A stretch of 30,688 nucleotides of DNA, from positions 1 to 30,688 of IMG/VR virus record IMGVR_UViG_3300025141_000488, one strand, 5' to 3'. Position numbers and translations under genes: made by a program. The notes below the pieces were generated by a model, which searched no databases, had not been told where the DNA came from, and was given only the letters and a program-made list of their open reading frames with translations. Source of the stretch: a virus. Every line of letters begins with the position of its first letter. The stretch's first letter is position 1. This document shows, in pieces, positions 18,204 through 24,994 of this stretch.

Positions 18204-19283
18204 TCAGTCCCTTATCAGTCGTTGCATGGCCAATTGCCACGCGTTGTCGACATTTGCCCGATGGGCGGGGAACGGCACGATGTTGCGCAAATGGTCCAGC
18301 TGCTCAACCGTGAACTCACTGGCCAGTTCCTGGGTGCTCATGTGATCGGTCATGCGACCAATGTTGAAGCGCTGACGGGGCGGAAGCTGTGCCCCTTGCA
18401 TCGCCTCCAGGATGATGTTTCGCAGTTGGTCTATCGACTCAATGCTGGGCGGATCAAGATTTGTTCCCCGCTGCATAGCAGGGCTGGGCGTGCGTGCACG
18501 CAGGAACTCAATGAACTCGTCGGACGCCTCATGCGGCATGATGGCGCTTCCGGCCAAGACTTGATTGGTGCCGGGTCGACCTGGAACCATGAACGTGGGT
18601 GTCTGCATCGCGGCGGTGAAGTCGGACGGATTGTTGAACCTTGGCAGTCCGCTTGCCGTCCGCTCCATGCCGATCTTTTTGCTGGCAAGGACCGGCTGGC
18701 GGATACCGGTGTCGCCACTGCCAATGGATATGGGTAGGGTGCTCCTGCTGGCGTTGTTGACCATGCCCATGTCGACGAGTTCGCTGCGCACGTTTCCCCC
18801 ACGCTTCGTCTTGAGTCCCTTTGCGATTCCTTCTGGTGCGCCCATGCCTTCCAACAGTTCCACCAGCGGGTCAACGTCTGCCTCGTCAACGCCCAGCGTG
18901 CCGCCCCGCAGCTCCGCACTTGGAGCCGCCTTGCTAATGATGTCCGCCATGTCGCGGCCAGGACGCACGCCCGGTCCCGGCTGCCCAAACAGTTCGCGCA
19001 CAAAGCGCAACGCTTGCGGGTTCACTCGATCCAGGCGCATCAGCATCTTGGTGACGGATGCCAAATCCCCCATCGACCCCGGCATCTCGCCAATCTTCAT
19101 CATGCCGGGGTTTCGGCGCAGCAGCTCTATATGGGACATTAGCTCGGGCTGGTATTCGGCTTCTCGCTTGGCACGCAACTCAGGCGCCGGCGCAGCAAGC
19201 GGCATGGCGTTTACACCCGGCGCACCCGTTGTCATCGCCGTCGTTGGAAACCGCTGATTGGCCAGCCGGTTGAGCATCGTCAT
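18204..19283 (-). CDS. Hypothetical head-region protein sharing an N-terminal motif with its neighbour (359 aa)
   Basis: No family is recognised. Residues 6-17 read RLANQRFPTTAM, identical to residues 15-26 of the next gene upstream; the rest of the two proteins does not obviously align. The body is helical with clusters such as HIELLRRNPGMMKIGEMPG and VDPLVELLEGMGAPEGIAKG. The start overlaps the upstream stop by ATGA (19280-19283). It lies between terminase and portal, so a packaged or head-completion role is possible (inference). A GTTTACAC core lies at 19209-19216. Confidence 0.6.
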   Translation of the reverse strand: MTMLNRLANQRFPTTAMTTGAPGVNAMPLAAPAPELRAKREAEYQPELMSHIELLRRNPGMMKIGEMPGSMGDLASVTKMLMRLDRVNPQALRFVRELFGQPGPGVRPGRDMADIISKAAPSAELRGGTLGVDEADVDPLVELLEGMGAPEGIAKGLKTKRGGNVRSELVDMGMVNNASRSTLPISIGSGDTGIRQPVLASKKIGMERTASGLPRFNNPSDFTAAMQTPTFMVPGRPGTNQVLAGSAIMPHEASDEFIEFLRARTPSPAMQRGTNLDPPSIESIDQLRNIILEAMQGAQLPPRQRFNIGRMTDHMSTQELASEFTVEQLDHLRNIVPFPAHRANVDNAWQLAMQRLIRD

Positions 19284-19912
19284 TTAAGCATGCCCCCCAG
19301 TACCAGGTCGATGGCCTGCTGCAGTTCTACAAAGTCCGCTTCGTCCGCCATCTCAACGAGCTTGTTGGTGCCCTCGGGCAGACTGCCCGCTGTGCCGCCC
19401 TGTTTATACAGTCCCTGCGGCGATAGGAAGGTTTTGATGTCCCGCAGCTGCTGGTGGGACAAGCCGCTTCTTTTCAGCATCGACGCATAGGCTTGCGGGC
19501 TCTGGCCCAGATTGAGCTTGTTCAGGTAGTCGTCAATCTGGCTAATCACCGCCATGGGCTCTTTCATGTACTGCGGCACAAACGTGGAGCGGTCGCTTTT
19601 GAGGTAAGATCCCAGCGGGTCGCTTGTTTTCTGCGCAGCTGCACCTGGGCGACCAAGTTTCCATTTGGGCACCTTCGACAGGATGCCTGCGCCCACTCCC
19701 ACTGGCGGCTCAAAGCCCACCTGTCCCTGCTCCAGCAGGCGTGCCACGGGACTGGTCATGGCATCGCCTGGCGCTTGCAGCCGTGGCGATGGTTGCGGCT
19801 CGGGCATCTGGTTGGTCTGCCCTGCTCCCGTGGACATCGCCGTGGTCGGAAAGCGCTGATTGGCGAGCCGTCGAAGCAGATTCTCATTGCCGTATCCCAC
19901 GCCAGCAGGCAT
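19280..19912 (-). CDS. Hypothetical head-region protein with RLANQRFPTTAM motif (210 aa)
   Basis: A 210-residue protein is coupled to terL by a TGATG overlap at 19912 and to the next gene by ATGA. Its N-terminus carries the same 12-residue motif as the downstream neighbour, followed in both by a Gly/Pro/Met-rich linker. The C-terminal half is helical (QIDDYLNKLNLGQSP, then LVEMADEADFVELQQAIDLV). Its function is unknown. The shared peptide could be a targeting or binding tag for a common virion partner (inference). Confidence 0.6.
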   Translation of the reverse strand: MPAGVGYGNENLLRRLANQRFPTTAMSTGAGQTNQMPEPQPSPRLQAPGDAMTSPVARLLEQGQVGFEPPVGVGAGILSKVPKWKLGRPGAAAQKTSDPLGSYLKSDRSTFVPQYMKEPMAVISQIDDYLNKLNLGQSPQAYASMLKRSGLSHQQLRDIKTFLSPQGLYKQGGTAGSLPEGTNKLVEMADEADFVELQQAIDLVLGGMLK

Positions 19913-21372
19913 CAGCCCAACACCCCCGTTTGGCGCAACTTGCGTTGCGTTTTAATGATGTTCTCACCTCGAAACGGGTTTTTGTCGGGTGGCTTTTCGG
20001 CTTCTGAAGGCGTGTAGATGTGCAGCATCCCATAACGCAGCGCATCCATCGCATGATCCTCAGACCGTGGGCTAATGTCTTCCCGGTTCTTGTCGTCGCG
20101 GGTGATGGTCGGAGCCGTGCGCATGAGGTTGGGGGCCTGCTTGCCAAATACCCGCAAAAACCCTCGATGCAGTGCCGTGTTGATGATTCGCCAACCGTTG
20201 ATCTTGGCTTCACGTCCCACAGCCGCCTTGGTCAGCGACATCCCGGCCTCCCGGAACACATCTTCAGCGGTATTGGCCGTATCCTCGCCCAAACGACGCT
20301 TAATCCACATATCGTGCGGGGCATAGATCCGGTCGGGCTGGCGACCCTGTGTAAACACACAGGCACGAATCATCTCGTCGATGCCCGATGCATTTTCATG
20401 CGCCGAGCGCTCGGCTTCGTAATACTCGCCAATCACATACACCCGGTCGTCGTAATCGACCGTCAGCAGCAGACAGCAACAAGGCGCGTATTCGCCATAG
20501 TCGATGGCAGCAAACAGCGGCCAGTCTTGCGGGATCATAAACGGCTTGGTGTGGATTTCCGGCTCCACCCACTCGAAGAACCCACCTACCAGTGCTCGCC
20601 AATCCCCTTCCAGCCAGGCTTTTACCAGCTCAGGATCGCCAACGCCACGCAAACGAGACGTGTACAACGGGTCCGCATCCAGCAGCGCTCGGTTGTCCTC
20701 GACACGGGCCGGTATAAACATCCGGTCCATGCCGGTGTCTGGATCTACAAACGTGTCGATGTTGCTCAGCGTCTGGGGTTCATCAGGAATGCCGAAATAC
20801 GCCTGCACGGCGTGGTGACCAGGGCCACCGGGGTTGCCGGTGGATCTCATGCGCTTGTGACGCGCCACGCCGCGCAGACGAGACTTGGTGCGGTTGTAGC
20901 AGGCCAAATCCTCCCATTCGGGCAGCTCATCAAAGCCAATCCAGCTCCAGGAGTGACCCAGATACTTGCTGAAATCGAAGACATTTTCCATGTGCCGAAA
21001 ACGCAACACAGCGCCATTGGGCCAGATCCACTGATAAGCTCCGGCTTTCCAGCTGGCCCCGGTAAGCGGGTAGATTTGGTGCGAGCGGTGCACCAGCTCG
21101 TCCAAGGCCGGATAAGAGCGCCTAAACAACACGCCCTGCCACGCCTGCCCCTGGCTCACGTCCTGCAAATAATCACCCAGCAGGTAATCGCTCTTGCCCC
21201 CACCGGCTGCGCCCCCATAGAACAACTCGTCTACAAACGCAGCACGAATGGCAGCCGATTGCGGCCCCGGTTGTGGCGACCATGCAGACTGCACCGGCAC
21301 CGGCTTCTTGGGTTTGCCATTGCCCTTGGTCGGGTCTTTTGGAGCGGCCAGCTTGTCAGCGGCCGTGGTCAC
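19912..21372 (-). CDS. terL: Terminase large subunit (DNA-packaging ATPase and nuclease)
   Basis: The start is GTG 21372, which overlaps the terS stop as GTGA and gives 486 residues; a longer frame from 21405 would overlap terS more. The Walker A motif is GGAAGGGKS (residues 53-61) and Walker B is WIGFDE with D148-E149. The C-terminal RNase-H-like nuclease shows AAIDYGE (D291), IYAPHDMW (D354) and SEDHAMDALRYGM (D439/D443), the usual acidic set. The enzyme cuts concatemeric phage DNA and drives it into the head through the portal. The family and function are clear; whether packaging is headful or site-specific cannot be told. A GTGTAAAC core lies at 20349-20356 inside a CCTGTGT/ACACAGG hairpin. 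Confidence 0.95.
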   Translation of the reverse strand: MTTAADKLAAPKDPTKGNGKPKKPVPVQSAWSPQPGPQSAAIRAAFVDELFYGGAAGGGKSDYLLGDYLQDVSQGQAWQGVLFRRSYPALDELVHRSHQIYPLTGASWKAGAYQWIWPNGAVLRFRHMENVFDFSKYLGHSWSWIGFDELPEWEDLACYNRTKSRLRGVARHKRMRSTGNPGGPGHHAVQAYFGIPDEPQTLSNIDTFVDPDTGMDRMFIPARVEDNRALLDADPLYTSRLRGVGDPELVKAWLEGDWRALVGGFFEWVEPEIHTKPFMIPQDWPLFAAIDYGEYAPCCCLLLTVDYDDRVYVIGEYYEAERSAHENASGIDEMIRACVFTQGRQPDRIYAPHDMWIKRRLGEDTANTAEDVFREAGMSLTKAAVGREAKINGWRIINTALHRGFLRVFGKQAPNLMRTAPTITRDDKNREDISPRSEDHAMDALRYGMLHIYTPSEAEKPPDKNPFRGENIIKTQRKLRQTGVLG

Positions 21373-21761
21373 GCGGCAGCCTCTGAGCGGTTCTGCTCCA
21401 ACCACTCTTCCATAGAGGTAGCACGGGGCGGGCTGTGGATCGGCAACGCCAGATCCTTGCCGTCTTTACCGGTCTGCTCCAAACGCTCAACGTAGCCGCG
21501 ATGCTTGGCCTGGCATTTTAAGTAGAAAATGATGGCATTGGCCTGACCGTTGCGGATCAGCTCAAACAGCTGCGACTCCGCAATGTCGATATTGACCTCC
21601 CGACAACGCTCATGGTGTTCTTTCAGGTCGGGATTCTTCTTAATTCGCCGGGTAAGACTTGTTCGATCTACGCCCAGCGCCTTGGCTGCGTGCAGCAGAA
21701 CCCCCGCACACTTGTCCAGCGCTTCTTTAACCTGTTCCTCAGTATGCTTCGCAGGGGGCAT
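21369..21761 (-). CDS. terS: Terminase small subunit (DNA recognition)
   Basis: The preferred start is ATG 21761 (MPPAKHTEEQVKEAL), giving 130 residues. A helix-turn-helix is visible at about residues 20-45 (VLLHAAKALGVDRTSLTRRI), followed by a helical oligomerisation segment (SQLFELIRNGQANAIIFYLK) and KHRGYVERLEQ, a pattern common in small terminases. It lies directly upstream of, and overlaps, terL. It should bind phage DNA to start packaging. The upstream ribosome binding site is weak. Confidence 0.8.
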   Translation of the reverse strand: MPPAKHTEEQVKEALDKCAGVLLHAAKALGVDRTSLTRRIKKNPDLKEHHERCREVNIDIAESQLFELIRNGQANAIIFYLKCQAKHRGYVERLEQTGKDGKDLALPIHSPPRATSMEEWLEQNRSEAAA

Positions 21762-21842
21762 AAAACACGTCCAAAATGTTGGCCGGGGTGAGCAGCCGGA
21801 GGATTGTAGGAGCGGCTTGAAGCCACCCACCCCGGAACTTCC

Positions 21843-21884
21843 CATGTGGCCACAGGTGACTCTCCATCACCCACAACCCACATG
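21843..21884 (-). promoter_or_regulatory. Nested hairpin in the terS leader
   Basis: The outer arms are CATGTGG (21843-21849) and CCACATG (21878-21884). Inner arms GGTGA (21855-21859) and TCACC (21867-21871) fold inside them. It lies about 80 nt upstream of terS, in the 5' leader of the late operon. I see no convincing promoter boxes close by. Confidence 0.4.
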
Positions 21885-21911
21885 AGTCGCGGAAACACCC
21901 GGACTACGGGC

Positions 21912-21919
21912 GTTTAAAC
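21912..21919. other. Isolated GTTTAAAC core inside a 12-bp palindrome
   Basis: GCGTTTAAACGC lies in the gene-free leader of the late operon, outside the small-gene array. It is a minimal version of hairpin 1 of the intergenic modules. A related GTTTACAC copy with CCG/CGG arms lies at 22024-22031. Confidence 0.6.
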
Positions 21920-21937
21920 GCTGCAAAGAGCTTATTC

Positions 21938-21986
21938 CTTTAAAAGCACAGACATTGCCCAAATCTAAATGTCTGTGCTTTTAAAG
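21938..21986. terminator. 18-bp perfect inverted repeat, probable bidirectional terminator
   Basis: CTTTAAAAGCACAGACAT (21938-21955) is perfectly repeated in inverse at 21969-21986 with a 13-nt spacer. The core has the A-run, GC stem, T-run layout of a two-way intrinsic terminator. It separates the ssb transcript from the late terS operon, both on the minus strand, so it likely ends the ssb transcript. Confidence 0.65.
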
Positions 21987-22050
21987 AGGGACCACACTCG
22001 GTTCCCTCCAATTAGCGATACCCGTTTACACGGTCAAGCAGTGCGCCATG

Positions 22051-22452
22051 CTAAAACGGTAAGTCGTCGTCCTGGTCGAGCGGCGGAGAGGCCGCCATCG
22101 CTTCAGAATTGGGCGTTGAACCCGGAGCCGTATCGAGAAATAACAGCTCCCGGACGACACATTCAGTGCGATAATGCTTGTTGCCGGAATCATCATCCCA
22201 GGTGCGCGTTTGCCAGCGGCCCAGCACATAGAGCTTGGCCCCCTTCTTACAATACTGCGTCACGACCTCAGACAGCCGACCCCATATAACAAGAGGCACC
22301 CACTCAACCCGAGACTTGCGGTCGTCGCCAGTGCCCCACTCCTCATTAACGGCCAACGACACGTTACACACCGTGCTGTTGCCTGCCTGCTTTAACTCCG
22401 GGTCCGCACCCAGATTTCCAATAAAAGTGCAGACGTTTATGCCTCTTGCCAT
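22051..22452 (-). CDS. ssb: Single-stranded DNA-binding protein
   Basis: This is a 133-residue SSB. The OB-fold spans about residues 1-110 (MARGINVCTFIGNLGADPEL, VSLAVNEEW, WVPLVIWGRLSEVVTQYCKK, LYVLGRWQTRTW). A flexible linker follows, then the acidic C-terminal tip DDDLPF, which in bacterial SSBs recruits partner enzymes. It coats single-stranded DNA in phage replication and recombination. AAGGAGG abuts the ATG with no spacer, which is unusually tight and may lower translation. It is the only replication gene in the window. Confidence 0.95.
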   Translation of the reverse strand: MARGINVCTFIGNLGADPELKQAGNSTVCNVSLAVNEEWGTGDDRKSRVEWVPLVIWGRLSEVVTQYCKKGAKLYVLGRWQTRTWDDDSGNKHYRTECVVRELLFLDTAPGSTPNSEAMAASPPLDQDDDLPF

Positions 22453-22515
22453 CCTCCTTCCATTTCTGCTCCCATTTCCCCCTTGTTCAACGCTTTTTTA
22501 ACGAATCTCACGCTT

Positions 22516-22559
22516 AAATGGCGAAACGGGCATGCTCTTTGAATAAATGCCCGCCATTT
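22516..22559 (-). terminator. Bulged hairpin between the 79-aa gene and ssb
   Basis: AAATGGC (22516-22522) and GGGCAT (22528-22533) pair with ATGCCC (22547-22552) and GCCATTT (22553-22559), leaving a 5-nt bulge GAAAC and a 13-nt loop. It could partly terminate or stabilise the leftward transcript ahead of ssb. Confidence 0.45.
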
Positions 22560-22574
22560 TCTTGCGTGGCGACC

Positions 22575-22814
22575 CTATGACTCCTCAGTGTCCGGCGGCA
22601 CCTCGTCGTCAAACTCCGCCAGCACCTGCTGCGTGGCCTGCTGAGCCTGTTCCACCCGCTGGGAAGCCAAAACCACCAGCGGTGCCGCCTCCACGTCCTT
22701 CGGCACCAGCTCATCAAGCCGATTGCACAGATTCTCCCAGGCTTCTATCTCCTGCGACTGAGCCTCGCATAGCCGTAAAGCGCTCTGCGCACGTTCTTGC
22801 CACGTTTTTACCAA
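22575..22814 (-). CDS. Small helical hypothetical protein (79 aa)
   Basis: The start is TTG 22814 (MVKTWQERAQSALRL), with GAGAGGTGG about 8 nt upstream. The protein is helical with a leucine/glutamine coiled-coil pattern (ERAQSALRLCEAQSQEIEAW, then VEQAQQATQQVLAEF) and an acidic tail. No family is recognised. It sits between two other leftward genes, with a dyad-repeat region just upstream. Confidence 0.6.
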   Translation of the reverse strand: MVKTWQERAQSALRLCEAQSQEIEAWENLCNRLDELVPKDVEAAPLVVLASQRVEQAQQATQQVLAEFDDEVPPDTEES

Positions 22815-22870
22815 AAATTACCACCTCTCAGCTCTTTTCAAATTCTTTTAGAACTCTTTTATGATCCCCA

Positions 22871-22929
22871 GGACATCCGTGTCCGGGGTCCGAGGACAGG
22901 GGTGTCCTGGGTGAGGCGACATTCGTGTC
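22871..22929. promoter_or_regulatory. Three spaced GACA-N4-TGTC dyads, operator-like
   Basis: GGACA-TCCG-TGTCC (22871-22884), AGGACA-GGGG-TGTCCT (22893-22908) and GACA-TTCG-TGTC (22918-22929) lie 22 and 25 bp apart, near two helical turns. The outer two share the direct repeat CGTGTCCGGGG. They lie upstream of the leftward 79-aa gene, so a repressor binding array or a set of RNA hairpins are the obvious options. Confidence 0.5.
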
Positions 22930-22989
22930 CGGGGCTGCTGGGACAAACCTGGCAGGGCTTGCGACGGCAATCAAACGACGCCTTTTAAC

Positions 22990-23025
22990 GGGATAAGGAA
23001 TTTCATGGCCTGAAATCCTTGTCCC
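22990..23025 (-). terminator. 15-bp bulged hairpin downstream of the 83-aa gene
   Basis: GGGATAAGGAATTTCA (22990-23005) pairs with TGAAATCCTTGTCCC (23011-23025) across a 5-nt loop, with one bulged A and one G-U pair. It lies downstream of the 83-aa gene on the leftward strand. No T-run follows, so termination is uncertain. Confidence 0.45.
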
Positions 23026-23149
23026 GGCACCTCTCAGCTGAAAAGAATCACAGGGAGAAGAACAGCCCCCATAAGGACCGGATGAATCGTTGCCCTTGTC
23101 CGCTTTACGCAGACGACTGCCCCTCTCCCCGCTATCTCCGTTCCTTTGC

Positions 23150-23401
23150 TCAAGGCTTGAAGAGAATGATCGGAGTCCGCTTGCCCACCCAAGCGCCGCT
23201 CAGGTTGAAGTCAATCCACTCCCTGGCCTCGTCATAGCCCATACCCTGCTGCATAAAGCATTCGAGCAACTTCTCGTCGTCGTATACGGCAACAGGAGGG
23301 CTACCACACCGCTCGCCAACGCCCACCAAAGCCTCGTCGCAGCCCTCCCAGAAGGCGATCTCCTTGTCGTAGGCGGCAATCTCGTCCCTGGTGACACACA
23401 T
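23150..23401 (-). CDS. Small conserved phage-type hypothetical protein (83 aa)
   Basis: The start ATG 23401 has AAGGAGAG a few bases upstream. The protein reads DEIAAYDKEIAFWEGCDEAL, then GVGERCGSPPVAVYDDEKLL and AREWIDFNLSGAWVGKRTPI. The combination 'GVGERCG...VYD...A.E...FN..GAWVG..TPI' recurs in uncharacterised phage proteins (recalled pattern; no named function). It is the last leftward gene before the control region. Confidence 0.75.
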   Translation of the reverse strand: MCVTRDEIAAYDKEIAFWEGCDEALVGVGERCGSPPVAVYDDEKLLECFMQQGMGYDEAREWIDFNLSGAWVGKRTPIILFKP

Positions 23402-23568
23402 CGGCTCTCCTTCCCCTCTCGTCTCTTAGGAGTACAATTTGACCGTGATAACCGGCCCGGAACCGGGGGGTCGCGTGCGGCTTCACCTTCGCCCACCGCC
23501 AAACTCGCCAGCCAGACAGCCAGGCACGAGCTAAGCCCTTGCAGCACAACCACTTAGCCCGTGCACTC

Positions 23569-23618
23569 AAGCTGGGCCAGCTTGCTCCCACAACAGCCTA
23601 AGTCCCTGTAATTACAGG
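23569..23618. promoter_or_regulatory. Two palindromes, operator-like
   Basis: AAGCTGGGCCAGCTT (23569-23583) is a 7-bp dyad with a 1-bp centre. CCTGTAATTACAGG (23605-23618) is a perfect 14-bp palindrome. Both lie between the start of the last leftward gene and the rightward promoter, a usual place for repressor sites. Confidence 0.45.
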
Positions 23619-23681
23619 CGGTTGCGGGGTTCCTCAACTGGCGGCTTCCCCCAGTGGTCCCCCAGCCTGGACGGCCAGGCC

Positions 23682-23912
23682 GTGTAAACGCCCCGGCACC
23701 CGGCCGTGGCCAAAGGAGTACGAATTCGTGTTTCGTGAGAGGCTATGCGTCTGTTTCCACCGGTCCCGGTGAACCAACCAAGGGACACGGCCACCTGCTC
23801 ACACACAACGCCGGGGGGCCGTGTAAACGGTGCGGCCGGTGGTAGTCCAGGGCACCGCACCCGGTAACCCCAGTCACCGTCAGACGGCCCTCGAATCTTT
23901 TTTCGTTTAAAC
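23682..23912. other. Three stray GTKTAMAC cores, possibly decayed modules
   Basis: GTGTAAAC at 23682-23689 and 23821-23828 and GTTTAAAC at 23905-23912 have short complementary arms of 2-4 bp only. Near the first, AAAGGAG precedes a GTG-started frame of 14 codons; near the second, CTCACACACAAC recalls the module spacer. No complete hairpin 2 is present. Confidence 0.4.
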
Positions 23913-23935
23913 GCCCTACCCCTGGAAGATTTTCC

Positions 23936-23964
23936 TTGACAGTGCCAGAATAGCACCGTAAGTT
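23936..23964 (+). promoter_or_regulatory. Sigma70-like rightward promoter
   Basis: TTGACA (23936-23941, perfect -35) is followed after 17 bp by TAAGTT (23959-23964, a 3-of-6 match to the -10 box). It points into the small-gene array. It is the best promoter candidate I see for the plus-strand operon. Confidence 0.5.
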
Positions 23965-24119
23965 CATACCCGTCAGCAAGGCACCGCTGGCCCCTACCGG
24001 CACTCGGTTGCGCAACGCACCGGGGGGCGCCCCAGGCCCGACTCGACAGACTGAGTCACGCGGCCCGCGTCCAGAGAAGCGGAGAGGGAGCATAGCAGAC
24101 CCAAGGCACCGGAGACAGA

Positions 24120-24154
24120 CGGCCCCCAAGTGAAAGACGGGGGCTGGTTTTCTC
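24120..24154 (+). terminator. Intrinsic-terminator-like hairpin in the operon leader
   Basis: GGCCCCC pairs with GGGGGCT around an 11-nt A-rich loop and is followed by GGTTTTCTC. It lies about 150 nt downstream of the promoter candidate and about 180 nt before the first gene, so it could work as an attenuator or as the target of antitermination. Confidence 0.5.
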
Positions 24155-24241
24155 ATCTCGTCACTGGTTACCGGGGAAGGTCGTTAGCAGCGGCCCAAGT
24201 CAAGGCGAATCAAGATTGTGTGTGAGAGTGAAACAAGCAGT

Positions 24242-24336
24242 TGACGAGGGCTGGCCAGCACGTGTAAACGTGCCGGTCAGTAAGTCGCGGCGCTGGTCCC
24301 AAGCCCGGCGCGATCACTCACACAAGGAGCAAGATC
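24242..24336 (+). repeat. Intergenic module 1
   Basis: This copy shows the full architecture: TGACGAGGG box; hairpin 1 with 12-nt arms (one A-C mismatch, 24251-24280) around GTGTAAAC; linker TAAGTCGC; hairpin 2 (24290-24311) with arms GCGCUGG/CCGGCGC and loop UCCCAAGC; spacer ATCACTCAC; AAGGAG (24324-24329); then ATG 24337. Unlike the others, no recognisable gene ends at its left side. Confidence 0.9.
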
Positions 24337-24555
24337 ATGACAAGCACATTGACCCAAGCCAGGCGCACCAAGGCGGAAGCGGAAGCGGTAGCGGCACGCT
24401 GCAATGTAGACGAGTCAACGCACCCGGTGGGCGAGCGCTGGACGTTCGCGGCCGTGCAAGGGCACGACAGCTACAGCGACACCTTGCTTGACTTTTGGAC
24501 GGTGGAAGTTCACGACGAAAACGGGCAGCACATTGGCCCCGTTATTAGAGGCTGA
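24337..24555 (+). CDS. Small hypothetical protein, cassette 1 (72 aa)
   Basis: This 72-residue protein is led by AAGGAG, 7 nt before the ATG. The N-terminus is helical and Ala-rich (TLTQARRTKAEAEAVAARCN). The second half is beta-like with several aromatics (GERWTFAAVQGHD, LLDFWTVEVHDENG). Its stop TGA is the first codon of module 2. The family is not recognised. As first gene of the array it may be the earliest and most strongly expressed (inference). Confidence 0.7.
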   Translation: MTSTLTQARRTKAEAEAVAARCNVDESTHPVGERWTFAAVQGHDSYSDTLLDFWTVEVHDENGQHIGPVIRG

Positions 24556-24641
24556 CGAGGGGCGCACCGTTTACACGGTGCGTTAAGTCGCGGTGCCGGT
24601 CCCAAGCCCGGCACATTCACTCACTCACAAGGAGCAGCAAG
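24553..24641 (+). repeat. Intergenic module 2
   Basis: Hairpin 1 arms CGCACCG/CGGUGCG surround the GTTTACAC core (24569-24576); hairpin 2 arms are GUGCCGG/CCGGCAC with loop UCCCAAGC. The TGA of the box is the stop codon of the 72-aa gene. At 89 bp it is the shortest full copy. Confidence 0.9.
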
Positions 24642-24902
24642 ATGGAGATTTACACGTCAGATAATGAGAAGGTAAAAATCTTAACCCAGGATTCCGGCAT
24701 GTTGTACTTCTACTCAACGAAGCCGGGTGACTTACTGGGAGAGGGCGAGCGACTGGATAGCCTGACGCTAACGCCTGACGAGATGATTAGCCTGGGCCGC
24801 ACGTTGACCACTCGCGGCGAAGCCCTCAGGCACGCACAGCACCTGGACCATGGCTGGGCGCGAGAGATGGCCGAAACAGCCAAGGGACGCAAGAAGCAAT
24901 GA
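24642..24902 (+). CDS. Small hypothetical protein, cassette 2 (86 aa)
   Basis: The 86-residue protein starts MEIYTSDNEKVKILTQDSG and contains LYFYSTKPGDLLGEGERLDS, a beta-rich first half, then a helical second half (LTPDEMISLGRTLTTRGEAL) ending in a basic tail (KGRKKQ). The ribosome binding site is AAGGAGCAGCAAG. The stop TGA starts module 3. No family is recognised; the basic tail could bind nucleic acid, but nothing else supports this. Confidence 0.7.
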   Translation: MEIYTSDNEKVKILTQDSGMLYFYSTKPGDLLGEGERLDSLTLTPDEMISLGRTLTTRGEALRHAQHLDHGWAREMAETAKGRKKQ

Positions 24903-24994
24903 CGAGGGGTACCGGGCACGTTTACACGTGCCCGGTATTAAGTCGCAAAGGCCGGTCCCAAGCCCGGCCACTCACTCACACAAGGAGCAAGATC
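24900..24994 (+). repeat. Intergenic module 3
   Basis: Hairpin 1 has perfect 11-bp arms UACCGGGCACG/CGUGCCCGGUA around GTTTACAC (24920-24927). Hairpin 2 arms are GGCCGG/CCGGCC, loop UCCCAAGC. The box TGA is the stop of the 86-aa gene. Confidence 0.9.

Larger units (their letters stand above)
22815..23149. other. Gene-free stretch with dyad repeats and a long hairpin
   Basis: I see no convincing gene in these 335 bases. Next to the 79-aa gene is an A-rich leader with ribosome binding site (22815-22860 on the minus strand). Then come three short GACA-N4-TGTC dyads (22871-22929) and a 15-bp bulged hairpin (22990-23025). Confidence 0.6.
23402..24241. other. Gene-free control region between the leftward and rightward gene blocks
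   Basis: I see no convincing gene in these 840 bases; the open frames are Arg/Pro/Gly-rich and lack ribosome binding sites. The region holds two perfect or near-perfect palindromes (23569-23618), three GTKTAMAC cores (23682, 23821, 23905), a sigma70-like rightward promoter (23936-23964) and a terminator-like hairpin (24120-24154). The segment GGCCCAAGTC near 24192 resembles the module hairpin-2 loop, so a decayed module may precede the first intact one. Confidence 0.6.

Noticed and set aside
20020-21495. 491-codon plus-strand open frame opposite terL
   Set aside because: It is antisense to a clear TerL with intact Walker and nuclease motifs, is rich in His, Arg and Pro without domain pattern, and has no ribosome binding site; long shadow frames are expected in GC-rich DNA.
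23612-24156. Leftward open frames of 114 and 137 codons in the control region
   Set aside because: Composition is Gly/Pro/Arg/Cys-rich and patternless, ribosome binding sites are missing, and they run across promoter- and hairpin-like signals.
24899-24994. N-terminal extension of the SprT-like gene through module 3
   Set aside because: The extra 32 codons read through hairpins and the AAGGAG site; ATG 24995 is at the normal distance from that site, as in every other cassette.
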